DNA from: JBBIND01 sp037444075
GTDB lineage: Bacteria > Acidobacteriota > Terriglobia > Bryobacterales > Bryobacteraceae
DNA: 64,000 nucleotides
Assembly (NCBI GenBank): GCA_037444075.1
Contig: JBBIND010000010.1
Location: forward strand, 1-64,000
Direction: 5' to 3'
The position numbers were made by a program, and so were the translations under genes. This document shows, one piece after another, positions 46,115 through 55,717 of this stretch; position 1 is the first letter of the stretch, and each line of letters begins with the position of its first letter. The notes beneath the pieces were generated by a model. The model saw nothing but the letters and a program-made list of their open reading frames with translations. It searched no databases and was not told the origin of the DNA.

Positions 46115-48490
46115 ATGCCTGCCATGAATTCCTCTGGCTTGAGTTCCACTGGCTGGCGTGCACTGCTTGCGCGCCTTGCCGGGATGAGCCTGGACGAGTG
46201 GAAAACCAGGACATATCAGGAGACCAGCAAGCGCCTGGACGCGCTGCGCGCCGCTTTGAGGATGCCCCCGCAACCCAGGTTGCTGGCGGCCGATCCGGCT
46301 GTGCAGCCTCGGTTCTTCTTTGACCCGCTGTCGCTCCGGTCCCTGGCGGACGCCGTGGCGGTCCGGTTTCCTGAGACTGCCGGCCGCGTATGCTCAGAAG
46401 CCGAGGAGATTCTGGCGGGCAGGTTCCGCGTGCTCGGTTACGGTCCCGTCGATTGGGGCTTCCCGCCTGATTGGCACAGGGACCCCCTGAGCGGCCACCG
46501 GGCGCCTCACACGGCCTGGTATCGCATCCGGTTTCTCGAACCCAACCGTGTGGGCGACCACAAGGTGGTTTGGGAACTGAACCGGCACCAGCATCTCGTG
46601 ACTCTGGCCAAAGCCTGGCTGCTCAGCGGAGAGGAAAGGTTTGCCGCGGACGTTGTCCGGCTGTGGTACGACTGGCAGGAGAAGAACGCCTATCCGCTCG
46701 GCATCAATTGGGCCAGCAGCCTGGAGGTGGCGTTTCGCACCCTTTCCTGGCTGTGGCTGCGGCATCTCCTACAGGGCTGCCCGGCGCTGCCCGCGAAATT
46801 CCGGGAGGACCTGACTCTGGCTCTCGGAAGGTCGGGTCGCCACATAGCGCGCTACCTCTCCACTTACTTCGCGCCCAACACGCACCTGTTGGGTGAAGGC
46901 GTGGCGCTGTTCTTCATCGGTTTGCTTTGCCCGGAACTTGCCATGGCCCGCGCCTGGAGGCAGCAGGGCTGGGAAATCGTGCTCCAGGAAGCCGGACGGC
47001 AGGTGCGTGCCGACGGCATGCACTTTGAACAATCCACTTACTACCACGTCTACGCCCTGGACTTCTTCCTGCACGCGCGCATTCTCGCCGGGCGCAACGG
47101 AATCACTGTTCCGGAGGATTTCGACCGTACGATTCAGTCCATGCTGGAAGCGCTGGCGCGCCTCTCCCAAGCCGGCTGCGTCCCGCGCTTCGGGGACGAT
47201 GACGGGGGCAGGGTATTCGACGGCAACCGCAATCGCACTGAGCACCTGACTGACCCTTTGGTGATCGGCGCCGCTCTCTACGGACGCTCCGACTGGAAGG
47301 CGGTGCGCCCGGAGCCTGGCGAAGAGGCGCTCTGGCTGCTGGGTGAGGAGGGACTCGAGCGGTTTGATGCGCTCGCGGCACGGCCCGCGCCAGGTTCGTT
47401 CGGATTGACGCAATCCGGGATTTACGGAATGGCGAGTACCGAGCCTCCGGCGCGGATGCTGGCCATGGATTGCGGGCCGCACGGTATGGGCCGCGGCGGG
47501 CACGGGCACGCGGACGCGCTCAGCGTGCAACTAATTCGGAGAGGCCGTATTTGGATTGATGATCCTGGCACATGCAGCTACTCCGAGCCGGGGCTCCGCG
47601 ATCTGTACCGGGGAACTTCAGCCCACTCCACCCTTGTTGTAGACGGGCAGGACCTGGCCCAACCCTCGGGTCCGTTTGCGTGGACCCAGCCGGTCGATGC
47701 ACGCATGGAGTGCTGGATTACAGCTCCCGCGTTTGATTTTCTGAAGGCCAGCCATGCGGGTTACAGCCGCCTGCCCGGCGCGGTTGTCCACCACCGCAGT
47801 GTGTTCTATCTGCGGAACCACTACTGGCTGGTGCTGGATGAAGCGCGGGGAGAAGGCGAACATCAACTCGACGTCCACTGGCGGCTGCACCCCAATCTCG
47901 AGTTGCTGAGCGTGGGGAGCGAAATGGTGTTCACTGATCATGGGGCGGGAGGTGGTCTGGCCTTCATCCCGGAGTCCGGCGCCGGGTGGTCCAGTGCGAC
48001 TGGACTTGGAGAACGGTCGCCCGCCTATGGGCAGCGTGAAACTGCGCCGGTAGTTTGTTTCAGTAGAGCTGCCCGCCTGCCGGCATCCTTTGCCACGCTG
48101 CTGGTCCCGTTTGAGGAACAGCCGCCTTCGCTGCGGTTGCAGCGGGTTTCGGCTGCCGGCGATCCGTCCGTACACGCGTACGAGATTCGGGCCGGTCACG
48201 ATTTGCACAGGATCTTCTTCGGTGAACCCGGCAGGGTATGGAATTGCGGGGGCTGGTCGAGTGACTCCGGCGTCATCTATTGCCGCAGCGCTGCCAGCGG
48301 GCAGGCAGAGGCGTTCTGCATGGGTGCGGGGAGCCAGGCGAGTTTCCAAAGCCAGCCCGTAATCCTTCTGGGAAGCCGTTGCGACTATGTGGAATGGCTC
48401 TCTGAGAACGGCCGGCCGCCGGCGGTCTTCCCGCCGGGATCAACTGAGATGGTCTGGTCGCCTGATGCGCTCCCTACCCGGCTGGGCTGA
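46115..48490 (+). CDS. Heparinase II/III-like alginate-lyase-type protein
   Basis: 791 residues. It has the order of heparinase II/III-type polysaccharide lyases: an N-terminal alpha/alpha-toroid with VVWELNRHQHLVTLAKAWLL, GINWASSLEVAFRTLSWLWL, FAPNTHLLGEGVALFFIGL, and a C-terminal beta-sandwich with ALSVQLIRRGRIWIDDPGTCSY. The hallmark GHGHADALSV is at about residue 467; its His could be the catalytic or metal-binding one. No signal peptide or membrane segment is seen, so a cytosolic or ill-predicted export is possible. An uronic-acid polysaccharide is the likely substrate by family only. Confidence 0.88.
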   Translation: MPAMNSSGLSSTGWRALLARLAGMSLDEWKTRTYQETSKRLDALRAALRMPPQPRLLAADPAVQPRFFFDPLSLRSLADAVAVRFPETAGRVCSEAEEILAGRFRVLGYGPVDWGFPPDWHRDPLSGHRAPHTAWYRIRFLEPNRVGDHKVVWELNRHQHLVTLAKAWLLSGEERFAADVVRLWYDWQEKNAYPLGINWASSLEVAFRTLSWLWLRHLLQGCPALPAKFREDLTLALGRSGRHIARYLSTYFAPNTHLLGEGVALFFIGLLCPELAMARAWRQQGWEIVLQEAGRQVRADGMHFEQSTYYHVYALDFFLHARILAGRNGITVPEDFDRTIQSMLEALARLSQAGCVPRFGDDDGGRVFDGNRNRTEHLTDPLVIGAALYGRSDWKAVRPEPGEEALWLLGEEGLERFDALAARPAPGSFGLTQSGIYGMASTEPPARMLAMDCGPHGMGRGGHGHADALSVQLIRRGRIWIDDPGTCSYSEPGLRDLYRGTSAHSTLVVDGQDLAQPSGPFAWTQPVDARMECWITAPAFDFLKASHAGYSRLPGAVVHHRSVFYLRNHYWLVLDEARGEGEHQLDVHWRLHPNLELLSVGSEMVFTDHGAGGGLAFIPESGAGWSSATGLGERSPAYGQRETAPVVCFSRAARLPASFATLLVPFEEQPPSLRLQRVSAAGDPSVHAYEIRAGHDLHRIFFGEPGRVWNCGGWSSDSGVIYCRSAASGQAEAFCMGAGSQASFQSQPVILLGSRCDYVEWLSENGRPPAVFPPGSTEMVWSPDALPTRLG

Positions 48491-48505
48491 GAGCGCCTTC
48501 AAACT

Positions 48506-49867
48506 TCAACCTGAACTGCGAGCCGCCTGCTCCTGCATCCTGACCAGGAAGTGCGTGTCCAACTTCCCGGCGATGAAGTCGGGATGAGCCAGGATCTTCT
48601 GGTGCAGCGGGATGTTTGTGTAAATGCCCTCGACGACAAACATCTCCAATGCCCTGTTCATCCGCGTGATCGCCTCGGAGCGGTCGCGCCCGTAGGTGAT
48701 CAGCTTGGCCATCAGGGAATCATAGAAGGGTGGAATCACGCCGTCCGTGTAGGCGGCGGTTTCCACGCGGACCCCGATGCCGCCGGGGAGGTTGAGGCCG
48801 GTGATTCGCCCGGGTGACGGGGTGAACTTCTCGGGGTGTTCCGCGTTGATGCGGCATTCAATGGAGTGACCGCGAATCTGGAGCGGCTCCCGCACAATGT
48901 CCGAAAGCCGGCCGCCGGCGGCGATGATGATCTGCCCCTTCACCAGGTCCACGCCGGTGATGTACTCCGTTACCGGGTGCTCCACCTGAATGCGGGCGTT
49001 CACTTCGATGAAATAGAGTTTCCCCTTCTCGTCCATGAGAAACTCCACCGTGCCGGCATTCGTGTAGCCGACTTCCGCCATAGCCTCCTGGAGTTTGCGG
49101 CAAATGGAATCCCGCATCTCCGGCGTCAGCGCCGGCGAAGGGGCTTCTTCAATGAGCTTCTGGTGGCGGCGCTGCACGGAGCACTCACGCTCGAAGAACA
49201 CCTCCACCGAGCCGTGTTCGTCCGCCAGAACCTGAAACTCGATGTGCCGGGGAGCCAAAATGAACTTCTCCAGGTACACATCCGGGCAGGAAAAGGCGGC
49301 GGCTGCCTCCTGCTGGGCTTGAGCGAACAGGCCGGGCAGTTCGGAGGGCTCGTTGACGATTCGCATGCCGCGTCCCCCGCCCCCCGCGGCGGCCTTCAGG
49401 AGCACCGGGTAACCAATTGTCCCGGCGATTTCCAGAGCCTCCTCGGGGCTCTGGAGAATGCTGCGGCTGCCCGGCAGGATGGGGATGCCGGCCTTTTCCA
49501 TGGCAGCGCGGGCATGCTGTTTGAAGCCCATCAGCCGCGTAACATCCGGCCTCGGCCCGATGAACTTGATCCCGCTGGTTTCGCACACTTCGGCGAAATC
49601 GGCGTTTTCACTCAGGAATCCGTAGCCTGGATGGATCGCGTCCACATTGGTGATTTCAGCGGCGCTGATGACGGAGGGAATATCCAGATAGCTGCGCACG
49701 CTTTTGGCCGGGCCAATACACACGGCCTCGTCCGCAAACCGGACATGCAGGCTGTGACGGTCCGCCTCCGAGTAGACGGCGACCGTGCGAATGCCCAACT
49801 CCTTGCAGGCGCAGATGACGCGGAGCGCAATTTCCCCGCGATTGGCGATCAGAATCTTTCGAAACAT
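48506..49867 (-). CDS. accC: Biotin carboxylase subunit of acetyl-CoA carboxylase
   Basis: 453 residues. It carboxylates the biotin on AccB with bicarbonate and ATP, the first half of malonyl-CoA synthesis. The N-terminal motif KILIANRGEIALRVI is family-standard; the ATP-grasp glycine loop AAGGGGRGMRIV and the EKFILAPRHIEFQVL and NARIQVEHPVTEYITGVDL motifs with the catalytic Glu and Arg are all in place. The gene follows accB by 24 bases on the minus strand, as usual, and is last in a long run of minus-strand genes. The carboxyltransferase accA and accD genes are not in the window. Confidence 0.98.
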   Translation of the reverse strand: MFRKILIANRGEIALRVICACKELGIRTVAVYSEADRHSLHVRFADEAVCIGPAKSVRSYLDIPSVISAAEITNVDAIHPGYGFLSENADFAEVCETSGIKFIGPRPDVTRLMGFKQHARAAMEKAGIPILPGSRSILQSPEEALEIAGTIGYPVLLKAAAGGGGRGMRIVNEPSELPGLFAQAQQEAAAAFSCPDVYLEKFILAPRHIEFQVLADEHGSVEVFFERECSVQRRHQKLIEEAPSPALTPEMRDSICRKLQEAMAEVGYTNAGTVEFLMDEKGKLYFIEVNARIQVEHPVTEYITGVDLVKGQIIIAAGGRLSDIVREPLQIRGHSIECRINAEHPEKFTPSPGRITGLNLPGGIGVRVETAAYTDGVIPPFYDSLMAKLITYGRDRSEAITRMNRALEMFVVEGIYTNIPLHQKILAHPDFIAGKLDTHFLVRMQEQAARSSG

Positions 49868-49891
49868 GCTGTTGAGTTGTCGAAACGCCTG

Positions 49892-50377
49892 TCAGAGCGG
49901 ACGCAAAGAGAACATAGCCTCGCCGTATTCCACCGGGCGCCCGTTTTCGACGAGTTTTCCCACGATGACGCCGGCCACTTCGGCTTCGATCTCGTTCATC
50001 AGCTTCATTGATTCGATGATGCAGAGCACCTGGCCCGGGTGGACCGTGTCGCCCACTTTGACGAATGCCGGCGTGTTGGGCGCGGCGGATTCGTAGTAGG
50101 TGCCGACGATAGGTGACTTTACGATGATCAGCGAAGGATCGGAAACCGCATCCGCCGTAGATGCGCTCGCCGCCATGGCCGGCTGAGGGGCAGGCGCCGC
50201 ATGCGCCACTACGCTCTGGTGCGCCGGCGCGGGGCGGCTCGCCGTCACCGATTCCGGCGCGCTGACCGTCACGGCGCGGCAAATACGGACTTTGCTGTCT
50301 CCGCGGGTCACTTCCAGTTCAGCCACTCCGCTTTCGACAACCACTTGGACTAATTCCTTGATATCTGCAATGTTCAT
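49892..50377 (-). CDS. accB: Biotin carboxyl carrier protein of acetyl-CoA carboxylase
   Basis: 161 residues. The C-terminal biotinyl domain carries the biotin lysine in CIIESMKLMNEIEAEVAG; it is preceded by an Ala/Pro-rich flexible linker (about 50-85) and an N-terminal dimerising-like part (MNIADIKELVQVVVESG). It is the mobile carrier that moves carboxyl-biotin from AccC to the carboxyltransferase. It lies 14 bases downstream of the M24 peptidase gene and 24 bases before accC, an operon order seen in several bacteria where a PepP-like protease precedes accBC. Confidence 0.97.
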   Translation of the reverse strand: MNIADIKELVQVVVESGVAELEVTRGDSKVRICRAVTVSAPESVTASRPAPAHQSVVAHAAPAPQPAMAASASTADAVSDPSLIIVKSPIVGTYYESAAPNTPAFVKVGDTVHPGQVLCIIESMKLMNEIEAEVAGVIVGKLVENGRPVEYGEAMFSLRPL

Positions 50378-50391
50378 ACTGGTTCGTAGCC

Positions 50392-51474
50392 TTACAATGT
50401 CAACAGTTCTTTTGAAGTCGGGGTTAGGTTTTCACACCCGGTGGCGGTAACCACCACGGTGTCTTCAATACGGATGCCTCCATACCCTGGGACATATACA
50501 CCCGGCTCGACTGTGATGACCATGCCGGTCTCTAAGACAGTCTTGTCCGCCCGGCCCAGGCGGGGCAACTCGTGGATATCCAATCCAAGCCCATGGCCTG
50601 TGGAATGGACAAAATATTTCTCGAGCTTCCGCTTTCTCAGGACGCTCCTCGCCATCCGGTCCACCTGCCCGGCGGTGATGCCCGCGCGTATGGCTGCCAG
50701 CGCGCCCTGCTGCGCTTCTAGCACGGCTTCATAGAGTTCCCGGACCTTGCGCGGCGGGCGGCCGAGGAAGAGCATGCGCGTCATATCGCTCGCGTAGCCT
50801 TCACAGCGCGCGCCCATGTCCACCAATACTAATGCATTCGGCGGGATGCGCCGGGTGGTGGGCGAGGCGTGGGGCAGGGCGCTTCGTTCGCCTGAGGCCA
50901 CGATGGTCTCAAACGCTGCTTTTTCAGCGCCGAGGCGCTTCATGCGGTATTCCAGTTCAGCCGCCAGGTCCATCTCTGTCATGCCCGGGCGGACCTTGGC
51001 AGCCACGCGAACAAAAGCCTTGGAGGCGATTTGGGCGGCCCGCCGGATTATGTCTACTTCCTCCGGGGATTTTCGGGTTCGCTGCGCCTCGACAATGCCG
51101 GAAGTGGGCTCCAAGGCGACTCGGGCTCCCAAGCCAGCAGCCAGGGTGCGGTACGCCTCGTAGCTCAGGTCCACGCGCTCAAAACCTATCTTCTTCAGCC
51201 GCTTCCGTTTGGCGATCGGGCCGAGGGCACTCACCAGGGAAGCCTTCGCCACCTTCACCGCGCAATCACTCTGCTCTCTGGCCTGAGTCCCGTAACGAGG
51301 GTCGGTCAGCAGGACTGCGCCGGCGGGGGTCAACAGCAGCAGGGCGTTACTGCCCGTGAATCCACTGAGATAGCGGATATTCGAAGGCGAACTCACGAGC
51401 AAGGCGTCGAGTTTGCTCTTGGTCAGCGTAGCGGCGGTCTGGTGGCGTCTGCTTGCCAGGGAGTTGGTGTTCAC
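50392..51474 (-). CDS. M24 family Xaa-Pro-type aminopeptidase
   Basis: 360 residues from a GTG at 51474. The five metal-binding residues of the M24B family are found in LVDMGARCEGYASDMTRML (two Asp), HSTGHGLGLDIHE (His), VITVEPGVYVPGYGGIRIE (two Glu). Such enzymes remove N-terminal residues in front of proline or cut Xaa-Pro dipeptides in the cytosol. It is in the same strand run as accB and accC, as seen in other bacteria. A gap of 43 bases separates it from the quinone oxidoreductase upstream. Confidence 0.93.
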   Translation of the reverse strand: MNTNSLASRRHQTAATLTKSKLDALLVSSPSNIRYLSGFTGSNALLLLTPAGAVLLTDPRYGTQAREQSDCAVKVAKASLVSALGPIAKRKRLKKIGFERVDLSYEAYRTLAAGLGARVALEPTSGIVEAQRTRKSPEEVDIIRRAAQIASKAFVRVAAKVRPGMTEMDLAAELEYRMKRLGAEKAAFETIVASGERSALPHASPTTRRIPPNALVLVDMGARCEGYASDMTRMLFLGRPPRKVRELYEAVLEAQQGALAAIRAGITAGQVDRMARSVLRKRKLEKYFVHSTGHGLGLDIHELPRLGRADKTVLETGMVITVEPGVYVPGYGGIRIEDTVVVTATGCENLTPTSKELLTL

Positions 51475-51517
51475 TGGAGAGAACTAGGAAGTCCAATTCT
51501 ACCACTCCGGCCGGAGG

Positions 51518-52489
51518 CTAAGCCGGGTGGAGAAGCAGTTTGCCGGAGGTCCGCCGGCTGGCCAGGTCGACTTGCGCCTGCGCTGCTTCAGCCAAGGGAT
51601 AGGCGCGGTCAATGCGCACCTGAAGCCGGCCGGAAGCTGCCCAGCCGAGCACGTCGCCGGCCCTCCATTCCAGTTCTTCTCGCGTCAAGCAGTAGTTGGC
51701 CAGGCTGGGCCGGGTCAGGAACAGCGAGCCTCTCTGCGTCAGCATCAGCGGCTCGAACGCCGGAACGGCGCCGCTGGCGTTGCCGAAGGTCACCATCATC
51801 CCGCGAGGGGCCAGCGAATCCATGCTTTGGGCGAAGGTGGCGGCGCCCACGGAGTCGAAGACCACATTCACGCCCCGGCCGCCGGTGAGCCGGCGCACTT
51901 CGGCAGCGGTTTCCTGCTTCGTATAGAAGATGATCTCGTCCGCGCCGGCTGCGCGAGCGCGTTCAGCCTTCTCCTCGGTGGAGACCGCGCCAAACACCCT
52001 TGCGCCGCGCATCTTGGCCATCTGGACCAGCAACAAGCCGGTCCCTCCCGCCGCGGCTGTAATGAACGCCGTGTCGCCTTCCTTCAGAGGATACGTGGAG
52101 TGAGTCAGATAATGGGCCGTCATCCCTTGCAGGAGAACGGCTGCGGCCACATCAAAGCTCATCCCCTCCGGGATGCGCACCAATTGAGACACGGGCACGG
52201 CTGCGTATTCGGCGTAGCTGCCGCGCGCCATCGCGTAAACCACCCGGTCGCCGGCGGAGATGCCTTGAGTGTCAGGACCGACGGCTTCCACCGTGCCGGC
52301 TCCTTCCATTCCCAACACGACCGGAAGTTCGGCAGGGTAGAGCCCCTCCCGGAAGTAGATGTCGATGAAATTCACTCCCGATGCCGCAAGCTTGACCAAG
52401 GCTTGACCGGCAGCCGGAGCCGGAACGGGCAGATCTTCGTACTTCAGCTGCTCAGGACCGCCGCACTGATGAACCAGAATGGCTTTCAT
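51518..52489 (-). CDS. NADPH:quinone oxidoreductase (zinc-independent MDR type)
   Basis: 323 residues from the ATG at 52489; the frame is open to 52729, but the first eighty residues would overlap the previous gene and are not like any domain. The medium-chain dehydrogenase pattern is there: VLGMEGAGTVEAVGPD, the cofactor loop AAAGGTGLLLVQMAKMRGARV, and no structural-zinc cysteine group, so it belongs to the quinone-reductase branch. AGGAGG precedes the ATG by ten bases, and the ATG overlaps the stop of the upstream membrane protein gene (ATGA). Confidence 0.93.
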   Translation of the reverse strand: MKAILVHQCGGPEQLKYEDLPVPAPAAGQALVKLAASGVNFIDIYFREGLYPAELPVVLGMEGAGTVEAVGPDTQGISAGDRVVYAMARGSYAEYAAVPVSQLVRIPEGMSFDVAAAVLLQGMTAHYLTHSTYPLKEGDTAFITAAAGGTGLLLVQMAKMRGARVFGAVSTEEKAERARAAGADEIIFYTKQETAAEVRRLTGGRGVNVVFDSVGAATFAQSMDSLAPRGMMVTFGNASGAVPAFEPLMLTQRGSLFLTRPSLANYCLTREELEWRAGDVLGWAASGRLQVRIDRAYPLAEAAQAQVDLASRRTSGKLLLHPA

Positions 52490-53034
52490 ACGTGTACTTT
52501 CCTCCTCAAGTGGGCTACCGCCGCATAGAGTAGCAGGTAAGCCAGGGTCAGCGGGAACAAAAGCAGGCGCCCGATGGAGCGCACGGCGCCGGACCCTGAC
52601 AGTCCCGCGCGGAACAGCACGAAATGCCGCATTACGTGCCAGTGGCTGTAATCCAGCCAGAAATAGTCGCCGTTCTCGTTGAGAATGAAGACCTTGGCGG
52701 GAATGCGAGCGGCCAGCACCCACTTCCACTTGGTCATGATGGGCTCGCCGGAGCAGATAATGCCCACCACCGTATAGCCTCGCGCGCCGAGTTCCCGGTA
52801 CAAGCGCTTGCGGCCCGCGCGCCCGGCGTAGCCGGTCACGCGGAATATCGTGCCGGTATCGGTCCGGAAGCCCTCCGGGTGACCGTCGTAGCAGGTCACC
52901 AGGTCCATCACGATGTGTTCACCGTGAGTTTCGTAGATGCCACTGACGAGGTTGTCGAACAGTTCGCGTGAACCGCTCTCCACCAGGAGAACGCGGCCGA
53001 AGTCCGGGAGCCTCCGGGAGAAGAATCCCCGCAT
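52486..53034 (-). CDS. Conserved membrane-anchored protein of unknown function
   Basis: 182 residues. The soluble part has DFGRVLLVESGSRELFDNLVSG, IVMDLVTCYDGHPEGF, ELGARGYTVVGIICSGEPIMTKWKWVLAARIPAKVFILNENGDYFWL and ends in a membrane helix (LLLFPLTLAYLLLYAAVAHL). The alternating strands and helices resemble one half of a nucleotide-sugar glycosyltransferase-like fold, and I recall closely related sequences in acidobacteria, but not a function. It lies 12 bases after cimA and overlaps the quinone oxidoreductase start. Its place in a branched-chain amino acid run could be accidental. Confidence 0.65.
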   Translation of the reverse strand: MRGFFSRRLPDFGRVLLVESGSRELFDNLVSGIYETHGEHIVMDLVTCYDGHPEGFRTDTGTIFRVTGYAGRAGRKRLYRELGARGYTVVGIICSGEPIMTKWKWVLAARIPAKVFILNENGDYFWLDYSHWHVMRHFVLFRAGLSGSGAVRSIGRLLLFPLTLAYLLLYAAVAHLRRKVHV

Positions 53035-53046
53035 ATAGCCGGTCCG

Positions 53047-54657
53047 TCAGACGCCCCAGCAGTAGTCTTCCACGGCGCGCTCAATCGTCTCGTCCTGGGA
53101 CATCAGGCGCATGATTTCCAGACGGATAGCGTCGAGCAGAGCCAGCCAGCTGGCCTCAATGACGTTCTCGGACACGCCGACAGTGGTCCAGCTGCGTTGG
53201 TGGTCTGACCATTCGATGAGGACACGCACCTTCGCGGCCGTGCCCTTCTTCGGCTCGAGGACGCGGACTTTGTAATCGGTCAGCCGCACTTGGGCGATGG
53301 CCGGATACAGCGTGGACAGGCATTGGCGCAGGCACAGGTCCAAGGCGTTCACCGGTCCGTGCCCTTCCGCCGTGGCGGAGTGGACGCCATCCCGAGCCTT
53401 CAAAGTGACCGACGCCGAGGAGAGCGCCGCCCGGTGGCCGGAGATCTTGGTGGAGACTTCTAAGCTGATTATTTTAAACAGTTTCAGGTCCGGGTTCAGA
53501 GCCTCCCTCACCAGCAGCTCAAACGTTCCCTCGGCTGCTTCGAGCTCATAGCCCTGGTACTCCATGTGCTTGATGCGCTCCAGCAAACCGCGCCGGGCAT
53601 CGTCGTCGAGCCGTTCGGCCAAGCCGTGTTCTTTGAGCTTGTAGAGGATGTTCCCCCGGCCCGAGAGGTCACTGAGCAGCACGCGTTGGCGGTTGCCCAC
53701 CAGGTCCGGACGGATGTGTTCGTAAGTAGCGGCTTCCCTCAGGACGGCGCTCACGTGCACGCCCCCCTTGTGAGCGAACGCGCTGTGGCCCACGAAGGGC
53801 TGCTCACCGCGCAGCGGCAGGTTGGCCAGTTCCGCCACGAAGCTGGCCACTGAAGCCAACCCGGCCAGTTTCTCCCGGCCGATGGTAGTGTGGCCGAGTT
53901 TCAATTCCAGGTTCGCCAGCACGGAGCACAGATTGGCGTTGCCGCAACGCTCACCGTAGCCATTCATGCAGCCCTGCACGTGCGTGGCGCCCATTCCGAC
54001 CGCGGTCAGCGTGTTGGCCACCGCCACGTCCGAGTCATTGTGGGCATGGATGCCCAATACGCCGTCAAAGCGCCGGCGCACCTCCGCAAAAATTTCCGCC
54101 AGCCGGTGAGGCATCGTGCCACCGTTGGTGTCGCACAGGCACAGCACATCAGCCCCGGCATTGGCCGCGGCCTCCAAAGTACGGAGGGCGAAAGCGGAAT
54201 TGGATTCGTAACCGTCGAAGAAGTGCTCGGCGTCGTAGATCACTTCCCGCCCGCGGTCCTTCAGAAAGCGGACGGTCTCTCCGATCAGCAGCAGGTTCTC
54301 CTCTTCGGAGATGCCCAGGGCGCGTTGCGTGTGCAGGTCCCAACTCTTGCCGAAGATGGAGATGGCCGGAGTCCCGGATTCAACCAGCGCCAGCACGTTC
54401 GGGTCGCGGTCCACCCGGTTCTTGGCGAACCGGGTGGAGCCGAAAGCCGTCAGCTTGGCGTGCTTCAATTGGAGATCGCGCGCGCGCGCGAAGAACTCCT
54501 TGTCTTTGGGATTCGAGCCGGGCCAGCCGCCTTCAATGTAGTCGATGCCCAAATCATCGAGTTTCTGGGCGATCATGAGCTTGTCTTCGACGGTGAAGCT
54601 GATCGCCTCGCCCTGAGTGCCGTCCCTAAGTGTTGTGTCGAGGGTGAAGATTCTCAT
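53047..54657 (-). CDS. cimA: Citramalate synthase
   Basis: 536 residues. CimA condenses pyruvate and acetyl-CoA to (R)-citramalate, the first step of a threonine-independent route to isoleucine. The N-terminal barrel motif LDTTLRDGTQGEAISFTVEDK and the later HAHNDSDVAVANTLTAVGMGATHVQGCMNGYGERCGNANL are the signature of the HMG-CoA-lyase-like family; the C-terminal regulatory domain (about 400-536) is the LeuA-dimer type that can bind isoleucine or leucine. Its place after ilvBNC fits isoleucine synthesis, although leuB, leuC and leuD are not here. It follows ilvC by 25 bases. Confidence 0.93.
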   Translation of the reverse strand: MRIFTLDTTLRDGTQGEAISFTVEDKLMIAQKLDDLGIDYIEGGWPGSNPKDKEFFARARDLQLKHAKLTAFGSTRFAKNRVDRDPNVLALVESGTPAISIFGKSWDLHTQRALGISEEENLLLIGETVRFLKDRGREVIYDAEHFFDGYESNSAFALRTLEAAANAGADVLCLCDTNGGTMPHRLAEIFAEVRRRFDGVLGIHAHNDSDVAVANTLTAVGMGATHVQGCMNGYGERCGNANLCSVLANLELKLGHTTIGREKLAGLASVASFVAELANLPLRGEQPFVGHSAFAHKGGVHVSAVLREAATYEHIRPDLVGNRQRVLLSDLSGRGNILYKLKEHGLAERLDDDARRGLLERIKHMEYQGYELEAAEGTFELLVREALNPDLKLFKIISLEVSTKISGHRAALSSASVTLKARDGVHSATAEGHGPVNALDLCLRQCLSTLYPAIAQVRLTDYKVRVLEPKKGTAAKVRVLIEWSDHQRSWTTVGVSENVIEASWLALLDAIRLEIMRLMSQDETIERAVEDYCWGV

Positions 54658-54682
54658 GAACGCTGCCTCCAGGCTACCGCAT

Positions 54683-55717
54683 TCAGGCTGAAGTCGCCTG
54701 ATCTTCCGGTACGCCTACCTCCTTCTTCTTCTTCAAGAATGGCATCATTTCGCGCAACTGCTTGCCGACTGTTTCCAGGGGCTGCTCGCGCGCCGCATCC
54801 CGCATGGCGAGGAAGTTCTTCCGGCCGGAACGGTTCTCATCAATCCACTCCTTGGCGAACTTGCCGGATTGGACTTCCGCCAGCATCTTCCGCATCTCCT
54901 CGCGGGTCTGATCATTAATGATGCGCGGACCGCGCGTGTAGTCGCCGTATTCCGCCGTGTCGGAGACGGAATAGCGCATGTACGCCAGCCCGCCTTCCTG
55001 AATCAGGTCCACGATCAGCTTGAGCTCGTGCAGGCACTCGAAGTAGGCGATCTCAGGCGCATAGCCGGCTTCCACCAGCGTTTCAAAACCGGCCCGGATG
55101 AGTTCGCTGACGCCGCCGCAGAGGACCGCCTGCTCCCCGAACAGGTCGCTCTCGGTCTCCTCCCGGAACGTAGTTTCAATGACGCCAGCCTTCAGGCAGC
55201 CGAGCGCTTTGGCGTAGGCCAGGGCGCGTTCCAGCGCTTTGCCCGACGCGTTTTGCTGGACAGCGACCAGCGCCGGCACGCCCACGCCTTCGGTGAACAG
55301 CTCACGCACGCGGTGTCCCGGCGCCTTGGGCGCTATCATCGTGACGTCCGCTTCCGCCGGAGGCACAATCTGCCCGAAGTGGATGTTGAAGCCGTGCGCG
55401 AACATCAGCGTCTTGCCGGCTCCCATGTGCGGCGCGATGTCCTTCTTGTAGAGGTCCGCCTGCAGATGGTCGGGGACGAGGATCATGATGGTGTCTGCTG
55501 CCTGGGCGGCTTCCGCAGCCGGCAGCACCTTGAGCCCCGCGGCCTCGGCCTTTTGCCAGCTTGGACTGCCGGGCAGTTCGCTCACGATGACCTCCACGCC
55601 CGAGTCCCTCAGGTTCAGCGCGTGCGCATGCCCCTGGCTGCCGTAGCCGACAATGGCCACCTTTTGTCCCTGGAGAAGGCCCAAATCTCCGTCTTGTTCG
55701 TAGTATCGCTTAGCCAT
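54683..55717 (-). CDS. ilvC: Ketol-acid reductoisomerase
   Basis: 344 residues, the short class I type. It turns acetolactate and acetohydroxybutyrate into the dihydroxy acids of the valine and isoleucine pathways with NADPH. The N-terminal nucleotide-binding segment is VAIVGYGSQGHAHALNLRDSG; the magnesium-binding acidic residues lie in the GVIETTFREETESDLFGEQAVLCGGV and FECLHELKLIVDLI regions. The ATG at 55717 overlaps the ilvN end by eight bases, showing tight coupling to the acetolactate synthase genes in front. Confidence 0.98.
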   Translation of the reverse strand: MAKRYYEQDGDLGLLQGQKVAIVGYGSQGHAHALNLRDSGVEVIVSELPGSPSWQKAEAAGLKVLPAAEAAQAADTIMILVPDHLQADLYKKDIAPHMGAGKTLMFAHGFNIHFGQIVPPAEADVTMIAPKAPGHRVRELFTEGVGVPALVAVQQNASGKALERALAYAKALGCLKAGVIETTFREETESDLFGEQAVLCGGVSELIRAGFETLVEAGYAPEIAYFECLHELKLIVDLIQEGGLAYMRYSVSDTAEYGDYTRGPRIINDQTREEMRKMLAEVQSGKFAKEWIDENRSGRKNFLAMRDAAREQPLETVGKQLREMMPFLKKKKEVGVPEDQATSA

